From a virus: a DNA stretch of 29,971 nt. The translations under genes were made by a program, and so were the position numbers. Shown here one piece after another: positions 25,364 to 29,971 of the stretch (positions are counted from its first letter, which is position 1; each line of letters opens with the position of its first letter). The notes beneath the pieces were generated by a model. That model saw nothing but the letters and a program-made list of their open reading frames with translations. It was not told where the DNA came from and did not search any database. The stretch is taken from positions 1 through 29,971 of the IMG/VR virus record IMGVR_UViG_3300031951_000863, one strand, 5' to 3'.

Positions 25364-26197
25364 ATGACCAAAAATTTATTAAAGCAAGTTATGTTAAAAG
25401 AATCAGACAGCAAAAAAGAAAAAAAACGACAAGAAAAAATTTTTGATTCTGAAAAAATTATTGAAAAGATTAATTCTGGGTACACCGTAATGCGTGGACC
25501 TAAGCATACTAAGAAAAAAACATTTGCCCCATCTACTATAGTTTATGGACATGGGGAATGCCCACGCTATTGGTATTTGGCTTTTAATGGTGCAATTTTT
25601 CAAGATGATACAGATGCATATGCTGCAGCCAATATGCAGTCTGGAACAATGTCACATGATAGAATCCAGCAAGCAATGATTAATTCTGGAATTGCTAAAG
25701 TATTTACCAATGATAAAAATGAAAAAACAACAGAGTTTAAAGTAACATATGATGATCCTCCAATATTTGGTTATGGTGATGCCATGATTGACTGGGAAGG
25801 CGAAGAAGTTATAGCAGAAATTAAAACTATGATGAGTGAAGCATATGAATATCGTAAAAAAACAAATAAGCCTAAAATTGGTCATCTTGTTCAGCTTTTA
25901 ATATATATGAAAATTTTAAAAAAATCTAAAGGAGTATTAATTTATGAAAATAAAAATACTCATGATTTAATGATAATCCCAGTTGAAGTTAATGATGATT
26001 ATAGACAATGGATTGACTATGCTTTTGAGTGGATGAAAGAAGTAAGGCAGGCTTGGAAAAATCAAACATTGCCAACAAAAAATTATCGCAATAATTCAAA
26101 AATTTGTAAAGGGTGCCCAGTAAGAGATGCATGTACAGAGGCAGGACCTGGATCAATAAAGATTGCTTCCTTGGAGGAATTGAGTGAAGCTCTGTAA
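25364..26197 (+). CDS. Cas4-like Fe-S cluster nuclease
   Basis: This 277-residue protein probably degrades or trims DNA ends. All hallmarks of the Cas4/RecB-type fold are visible: C66 (GECPRYWY), H98 (MSHDR), D139 (GYGDAMI), E152-x-K154 (AEIKT) and Q177-x3-Y181 (VQLLIY), then C248-x2-C251-x5-C257. The four cysteines would hold a [4Fe-4S] cluster. No Cas1, Cas2 or CRISPR array is nearby. The ribosome site is AAGGA, five bases from the ATG. The next gene starts 14 bases before its stop. A role in recombination or repair with recA is likely; related proteins occur in other phages without CRISPR. Confidence 0.85.
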   Translation: MTKNLLKQVMLKESDSKKEKKRQEKIFDSEKIIEKINSGYTVMRGPKHTKKKTFAPSTIVYGHGECPRYWYLAFNGAIFQDDTDAYAAANMQSGTMSHDRIQQAMINSGIAKVFTNDKNEKTTEFKVTYDDPPIFGYGDAMIDWEGEEVIAEIKTMMSEAYEYRKKTNKPKIGHLVQLLIYMKILKKSKGVLIYENKNTHDLMIIPVEVNDDYRQWIDYAFEWMKEVRQAWKNQTLPTKNYRNNSKICKGCPVRDACTEAGPGSIKIASLEELSEAL

Positions 26198-26474
26198 TAG
26201 ATTTGATTGTGAAATATATTTTCGTCCTAAAGTAAGCTATCAGGTTTACTGTTCAGATGAATGTAGAGATATAGCAACCAAAGAAAAAATTGCAGAAAGA
26301 TACCAGGTAACAAAAAGACTAAAAAGAAAAGGCAAGATAAGAAAATGCCTTGGTGGTTGTGGAGTTAAATTATCAATTTATAATGATGAAGGATTTTGTT
26401 CAAATTGTAATATTGTACAAAAAGAAGTTAATAAAATGCTAAGGCAAATTAAAGGATATTTTGATTATGAATAA
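26184..26474 (+). CDS. Double zinc-finger protein
   Basis: This 96-residue protein has two cysteine clusters: C4, C9, C23, C27 (YCSDEC) and C55, C59, C72, C75 (FCSNC). Between them lies a very basic helix (KEKIAERYQVTKRLKRKGK) that could bind DNA or RNA. The GTG start has GGAGG six bases upstream and overlaps the Cas4-like gene by 14 bases. It overlaps the RuvC-like gene by eight bases. It may be a nucleic-acid-binding adaptor for nearby nucleases, but its function is unknown. Confidence 0.6.
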   Translation: MKLCNRFDCEIYFRPKVSYQVYCSDECRDIATKEKIAERYQVTKRLKRKGKIRKCLGGCGVKLSIYNDEGFCSNCNIVQKEVNKMLRQIKGYFDYE

Positions 26475-27036
26475 TGTCAAACCCAACAATATTTGTGCTA
26501 TTGATGCAAGTACAAGTACTGTTGCTTTTGCTATTTTTTCAGATAATAAAATAAAAAATACTGGTAAAGTTGCATTTTTTGGTCATGATATATATGAAAA
26601 AGTTATAGATGCAACTGCTAAAACCAGAGCATTTTTTAGACTATACGAAATAGATGCTGTTGTTATTGAACATACAGTATTTATGAACTCCCCTAAAACT
26701 GCAGCAGATTTGGCTATGGTGCAGGGGGCAATTATTGGTGGTATTGGATTAACTGGTATTAATCAAATAGGAAAGGTATCTCCCATTACCTGGCAAAACT
26801 ATTTAGGAAACAAAAAATTAAGTAAAGAAGAACAGTTAGCAATAAGATCTGCAAACCCTGGCAAGTCAGATTCTTGGTATAAGTCTTATGAAAGAGGCTT
26901 GAGAAAGCAAAGAACAATTAATCTTATTGATATTATTTATGATAAAAAGATAGAAGATAATGATGTTGCCGATGCCTGCGGTATAGGTCATTGGGCTATT
27001 CATAATTGGGAAAAAGCTATTGGGGTTGACAAATAA
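26467..27036 (+). CDS. RuvC-like Holliday junction resolvase
   Basis: This 189-residue protein probably resolves four-way junctions. The RNase H-like fold shows D13 (AIDASTST), E68 (VVIEHT) and D166-x2-D169 (NDVADACG), the expected acidic catalytic set. The start chosen is the ATG at 26467, ten bases after AAAGGA; the TTG at 26461 would add two residues. It overlaps the zinc-finger gene by eight bases. Together with the PD-(D/E)XK resolvase-like gene, this gives two unrelated junction-cutting enzymes. RuvC-like proteins in phages can serve DNA packaging or replication-intermediate clearance. Confidence 0.8.
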   Translation: MNNVKPNNICAIDASTSTVAFAIFSDNKIKNTGKVAFFGHDIYEKVIDATAKTRAFFRLYEIDAVVIEHTVFMNSPKTAADLAMVQGAIIGGIGLTGINQIGKVSPITWQNYLGNKKLSKEEQLAIRSANPGKSDSWYKSYERGLRKQRTINLIDIIYDKKIEDNDVADACGIGHWAIHNWEKAIGVDK

Positions 27037-27054
27037 TAATATGCCTGCTAAACT
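27026..27054 (+). promoter_or_regulatory. Candidate promoter (TTGACA, 17 bases, TAAACT) near small HTH gene
   Basis: TTGACA (27026-27031) is followed after 17 bases by TAAACT (27049-27054), and TGn precedes the latter (TGCTAAACT). The start site would be near 27061, inside the 51-residue HTH gene, so it would serve the membrane protein, DUF3310 and terminase genes. TTGACA lies in the last codons of the RuvC-like gene and may be coincidental. Confidence 0.4.
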
Positions 27055-27196
27055 ATATACAAGCGAGTCTTGGCTTCGTAAGCGTTATGTTATGGATAAA
27101 AAAACTCCACAGGAAATGGCAAAAGAATGTGGAACAAGCGTAGAAACAATATACGTTTATCTAGCTAAATTTGGATTAAGGAAGTCTAAAAGATGA
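27041..27196 (+). CDS. 51-residue helix-turn-helix protein
   Basis: This very small protein starts MPAKLYTSESWLRKRYVMDK. It then has the helix-turn-helix TPQEMAKECGTSVETIYVYL, followed by KFGLRKSKR, a pattern close to resolvase- or homing-endonuclease-associated HTH domains. It is basic and likely binds DNA. The ATG follows the RuvC-like stop by four bases with no Shine-Dalgarno site. Its stop overlaps the next ATG (agATGA), so it looks coupled on both sides. It could repress the promoter that overlaps its own 5' end, but that is inference. It is easily missed in annotation because it is so short. Confidence 0.6.
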   Translation: MPAKLYTSESWLRKRYVMDKKTPQEMAKECGTSVETIYVYLAKFGLRKSKR

Positions 27197-27327
27197 AGAA
27201 GTTGGCAGTTGGTTTATTTATTTTAGGAGCTATTGCTTCTGTTGGCACTGCGTACGGATTATTAGCTTTTGGAAAAATACTAGAAGAAGACGATAACTAT
27301 TTTGATGAAGAAGACTATGAAAACTAA
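27193..27327 (+). CDS. 44-residue single-pass membrane protein
   Basis: This 44-residue protein begins MKKLAVGLFILGAIASVGTA. It has one hydrophobic segment (residues about 4-27) and a strongly acidic tail (EEDDNYFDEEDYEN). No signal-peptidase site is clear, so it is probably a membrane-anchored peptide, possibly holin-, pinholin- or superinfection-like; its function is unknown. The ATG overlaps the HTH stop. Its last bases overlap the DUF3310 gene. Coding is supported by its place in the coupled chain, not by homology. Confidence 0.5.
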   Translation: MKKLAVGLFILGAIASVGTAYGLLAFGKILEEDDNYFDEEDYEN

Positions 27328-27577
27328 ACCTACTAAATTAGTAACTAAGGTAGATCAAGTTAATCATCCAGAGCATTACACTACAGATCCTTCTGGTGTT
27401 GAGTGTATTGAAATAACAAGGCATCGTAACTTTAATATTGGTAATGCATTTAAATATTTATGGAGAGCTGGACTTAAAGATGAAAAAAAACATGTTGAAG
27501 ATTTAAGAAAGGCTATGTTCTATATACAAGATGAGATCAATAGATTAGAAGGAAAATATGACAAGCACAGAGATTGA
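27317..27577 (+). CDS. DUF3310-like protein
   Basis: This 86-residue protein has VNHPEHY, then VECIEITRHRNFNIGNAFKYLWRAG and KHVEDLRKAMFYIQDEI, a pattern closely matching DUF3310, a family common in phages and usually near replication or nucleotide genes. Its biochemical role is unknown. The start is uncertain: ATG 27317 (with GAAGAAG upstream) is preferred over ATG 27305 and TTG 27302. It overlaps the membrane-protein gene by 11 bases and terS by 20. Confidence 0.75.
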   Translation: MKTKPTKLVTKVDQVNHPEHYTTDPSGVECIEITRHRNFNIGNAFKYLWRAGLKDEKKHVEDLRKAMFYIQDEINRLEGKYDKHRD

Positions 27578-28097
27578 TCTAATTAATCATCTTGATGAGG
27601 TAAATCGTGTTGTAGAAGAATATTTAAAAGGTAGTGATCCAACAAGAATATCTAAAGATCTGGCTATTCCAAGGACTCGCGTTGTTGCACATCTTGATGA
27701 GTGGAAGAAGATGGCATCAGATAATACGGTAATCCGTGCCCGTGCCAAAGAAGCGCTTGCTTCTGCCGATGCACACTATAATAAACTTATTAACAAGGCA
27801 TATGAAGTTATTGAGGATGCAACAACTACAGCAAATTTAAATGCAAAAACTGCAGGCATCAAGCTTGTTATGGATATTGAATCAAAAAGAATTGATATGT
27901 TGCAAAAAGCTGGATTGCTTGAAAATAAAGAACTTGCAGAAGAAATGGTTGAAATAGAAAAAAGACAAGAAGTTCTTGTTGGAATTCTAAAAGATATTGC
28001 TTCTTCGCATCCAGAAATACGTGATCTTATTATGCAACGGCTTTCAGCTATTGCAAAAGAGGGTGAAGTGATTACGATTGTCCACGATGTTCAATGA
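27558..28097 (+). CDS. terS: Terminase small subunit
   Basis: This 179-residue protein probably recognises phage DNA and loads it onto TerL. The N-terminus carries an HTH-like segment (EEYLKGSDPTRISKDLAIPR). Long helices follow (ALASADAHYNKLINKAYEVI), the oligomerisation region, and the C-terminus has ELAEEMVEIEKRQEVLV and PEIRDLIMQRL, which could contact TerL. The assignment rests mainly on its place right before terL and on the HTH plus helical layout typical of TerS. It has a good ribosome site (AAGGA) and overlaps the DUF3310 gene by 20 bases. Confidence 0.75.
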   Translation: MTSTEIDLINHLDEVNRVVEEYLKGSDPTRISKDLAIPRTRVVAHLDEWKKMASDNTVIRARAKEALASADAHYNKLINKAYEVIEDATTTANLNAKTAGIKLVMDIESKRIDMLQKAGLLENKELAEEMVEIEKRQEVLVGILKDIASSHPEIRDLIMQRLSAIAKEGEVITIVHDVQ

Positions 28098-29859
28098 TTT
28101 TCTTGAGGCATTACAGGATAATCATTTTGAAGAAAAACCTGTAGATGTAAAAACATTTGTAGAGTCGCCAGACTATTTGGCCCAGCCACCACTTTCTGAT
28201 ATTCAGTATGATGTAGTTGAAGCGATGAGTCAAATTTATCGTAAAGAAGATTTACAAGTTCTTTTAGGAACAGAAGAAGGCAGCAGACATTATAGTAAAT
28301 ACACCAAAAATGAAATTATTCTGCAGCTTGGCAAGGGTAGTGGTAAAGACTTTGTTTCTACAGTAGCATGTGCATATGTAGTATATAAACTGCTATGCCT
28401 TAAGGATCCAGCAAGATATTATGGGAAGCCAGCTGGAGATGCTATTGACATTATTAACGTTGCTATTAATGCTGAACAGGCTAAGAACGTGTTCTTCAAA
28501 GGCTTTAAGACAAAGATTGAAAAGTCCCCATGGTTTGCAGGAAAGTATGACCCCAAGGTAAATTCAATTGGTTTTGATAAATCTATTACTGTTTATTCAG
28601 GACACTCAGAACGTGAATCTCATGAAGGTCTAAATCTTTTCATGGCTGTACTTGATGAGATATCTGGCTTTGCTACAGAGGTTGGCACTGGAAATGATCA
28701 AGGAAAAACTGCTGATAATATATACAAAGCGTTTCGTGGTACTGTAGATTCTCGTTTTCCAGATCTAGGCAAAGTAGTTCTTCTTTCATTCCCCCGCTAT
28801 AACGGCGACTTCATTTCAAAGCGGTATGAAGAAGTAATTATGGAAAAAGATGTAATAGAACGCAGACATAAGTTTATTATTAATGAAGAATTACCAGAAG
28901 GACCAGATAATGAGTTTGAGATTGTTTGGGAAGAAGATCAAATTAAATCATATAAATACCCTAGAATGTTTGCACTAAAGCGTCCAACATGGGATGTAAA
29001 TCCCACTAGAAAGATAGATGATTTTAAGATTGCATTTTTAACTGATCTTGGTGATGCAATGATGCGTTTCTTGTGTACACCGACATATTCATCTGATGCA
29101 TTTTTTAAACAAAAAGATAAACTAGAAAAATGTATGACATTAAGAAATCCTGTGGATACCTATAAAAGATTTGAAGAAAACTTTAAGCCAGATCCAGATA
29201 AAACTTACTATGTACATGCTGACCTTGCACAAAAACATGATAAGTGTGCAGTTGCAATAGCACATGTTGAACGATGGGTTAACATTCAAGTAATTAAAGA
29301 TTACGAACAGGTTGCGCCAATAGTTGTTGTTGATGCAGTTGTTTGGTGGGAGCCTAAAGTTCAGGGTCCAGTTGATTTATCCGAAGTTAAAAAGTGGATA
29401 CAGAATCTTCGTAGAGAAGGATTTAATATAGGAATGGTCACATTTGACCGATGGCAATCATTTGATATTCAACAAGAATTAAAAGCGGTAGGTATGAGAA
29501 CTGATACAGTTTCCGTTGCTAAAAAACATTATGAAGACCTAGCTATGATGGTATATGAAGAGCGTGTTGCAATGCCCATGATTCCACTTTTATTAGAAGA
29601 AATGTCAGAATTAAAAATCACTGATAATGGTAAACGAGTAGACCACCCACGTAAAAAGTCTAAAGATCTTGCAGACGCTGTTTGCGGTGCTGTATTTGGA
29701 GCAATATCACATACAAGTAGAGATTCTAATATAGAAATTGAAGTTCACACATGGTCTTCTGCCTCCCGACTTGCAGAGCAAAATAAGGATATGGTAGAAT
29801 TAGACGAGGAAATTCCTGACGAAGTTATGGACTTTCTTGATTCGTACAAACTAATATAA
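28087..29859 (+). CDS. terL: Terminase large subunit
   Basis: This 590-residue protein packages and cuts phage DNA. The ATPase part has the P-loop G82-KGSG-K87-D, with aspartate in place of Ser/Thr after the lysine, and Walker B D190-E191 (MAVLDEI). The C-terminal RNase H-like nuclease keeps three acidic residues: D379 (VHADLAQKHD), D454 (VTFDRWQ) and D530 (KDLADAV). Both domains look intact. The start is uncertain: ATG 28087 overlaps terS by 11 bases, while an in-frame TTG at 28078 would add three residues; neither has a close ribosome site, so coupling with terS is likely. Portal and capsid genes are expected beyond the window. Confidence 0.92.
   Translation: MFNDFLEALQDNHFEEKPVDVKTFVESPDYLAQPPLSDIQYDVVEAMSQIYRKEDLQVLLGTEEGSRHYSKYTKNEIILQLGKGSGKDFVSTVACAYVVYKLLCLKDPARYYGKPAGDAIDIINVAINAEQAKNVFFKGFKTKIEKSPWFAGKYDPKVNSIGFDKSITVYSGHSERESHEGLNLFMAVLDEISGFATEVGTGNDQGKTADNIYKAFRGTVDSRFPDLGKVVLLSFPRYNGDFISKRYEEVIMEKDVIERRHKFIINEELPEGPDNEFEIVWEEDQIKSYKYPRMFALKRPTWDVNPTRKIDDFKIAFLTDLGDAMMRFLCTPTYSSDAFFKQKDKLEKCMTLRNPVDTYKRFEENFKPDPDKTYYVHADLAQKHDKCAVAIAHVERWVNIQVIKDYEQVAPIVVVDAVVWWEPKVQGPVDLSEVKKWIQNLRREGFNIGMVTFDRWQSFDIQQELKAVGMRTDTVSVAKKHYEDLAMMVYEERVAMPMIPLLLEEMSELKITDNGKRVDHPRKKSKDLADAVCGAVFGAISHTSRDSNIEIEVHTWSSASRLAEQNKDMVELDEEIPDEVMDFLDSYKLI
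29771..29800 (+). promoter_or_regulatory. Candidate promoter (TTGCAG, 18 bases, TAGAAT) for signal-peptide gene
   Basis: TAGAAT (29795-29800) preceded by TGn (TGGTAGAAT) has a weak -35 (TTGCAG, three of six bases) 18 bases upstream. The start site near 29807 gives a leader of about 65 bases. It lies inside the last codons of terL and would drive the gene at 29872. Confidence 0.35.
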
Positions 29860-29871
29860 ACAAGGAGAAAA

Positions 29872-29971
29872 ATGAATTCATTTAAGAAGATTGCAATGGC
29901 CTTGGCTGCAGCCTTGGCATTTAGCACATTTTCTGCAATCCCATCAAAGGCAGCAGTCCTTGCTGATAGCT
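29872..29971 (+). CDS. Secreted or surface protein with signal peptide, 3' end outside window
   Basis: Only 33 codons are seen: MNSFKKIAMALAAALAFSTF, then SAIPSKAAVLADS. This is a Sec-type signal peptide: a basic start, about 17 hydrophobic residues, and a PSKA/A cleavage site near residue 27. The ribosome site is strong (ACAAGGAG, four bases from ATG) with a candidate promoter inside terL. It shares the ACAAGGAGA leader with the lectin-like and SSB-like genes. The rest of the protein is unseen. A signal peptide on a gene after terL is unusual; the protein could be displayed on or secreted from the infected cell, or be acquired from the host. Its role is unknown. Confidence 0.7.
   Translation, partial: MNSFKKIAMALAAALAFSTFSAIPSKAAVLADS

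Overview
This window looks like part of the genome of a tailed phage with siphovirus-type tail genes that infects an actinobacterium. The evidence is a tape measure protein, a baseplate hub, fibre proteins and a TerS/TerL terminase pair. All 31 genes lie on the plus strand, nearly end to end, with TAATG or 4-55 base overlaps and no gap over 50 bases. The DNA is AT-rich. The fibre Ig-like domains (TGTW...YQW...C.VTATN) are of a type common in Actinobacteria. Together with the AT-rich codon use, this suggests a phage of small-genome, low-GC freshwater actinobacteria (acI / Nanopelagicales-like). The host is inference only. No integrase, repressor, lysis gene, tRNA or CRISPR array is visible.

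Layout. (1) Bases 2-14904 form the tail module: a 5'-truncated tape measure protein, a small distal-tail protein, a 1388-residue hub with a probable inserted beta-sandwich, an H-type-lectin-like protein, a fibronectin-III fibre protein, and a 999-residue fibre with duplicated Ig domains and phenylalanine-proline (FFPP) arrays. (2) Bases 14945-16572 hold small genes: two coiled-coil proteins, a zinc ribbon, a MerR-like DNA-binding protein and two unknowns. (3) Bases 16565-23244 encode a bacterial-type replisome: DnaB-like helicase, DnaG-like primase, a gp32-like zinc single-strand binding protein and DnaE polymerase, with a 2-oxoglutarate/Fe(II) oxygenase between helicase and primase. (4) Bases 23237-27577 carry nucleotide and recombination genes: a MazG-like pyrophosphohydrolase, RecA, a PD-(D/E)XK resolvase-like protein, a Cas4-like Fe-S nuclease, a RuvC-like resolvase, zinc-finger proteins, a 51-residue HTH protein, a 44-residue membrane protein and a DUF3310 protein. 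(5) Bases 27558-29859 are terS and terL, followed by the start of a gene with a signal peptide that runs off the window.

Working together, the helicase, primase, SSB and DnaE could run the replication fork with little host help; no sliding clamp or clear helicase loader is seen. RecA, the Cas4-like nuclease and two unrelated resolvase types could process recombination intermediates into a substrate for the terminase. Six probable promoters share an extended -10 element (TGnTAnnnT) and stand before the leading gene of expression blocks. Genes inside blocks appear translationally coupled, several by stop-start junctions with no evident Shine-Dalgarno site.

The most unusual items are the FFPP arrays of the terminal fibre protein, the lectin-like tail protein, the oxygenase inside the replisome operon, the coexistence of two resolvase families with a Cas4-like nuclease, and the signal-peptide gene after terL.
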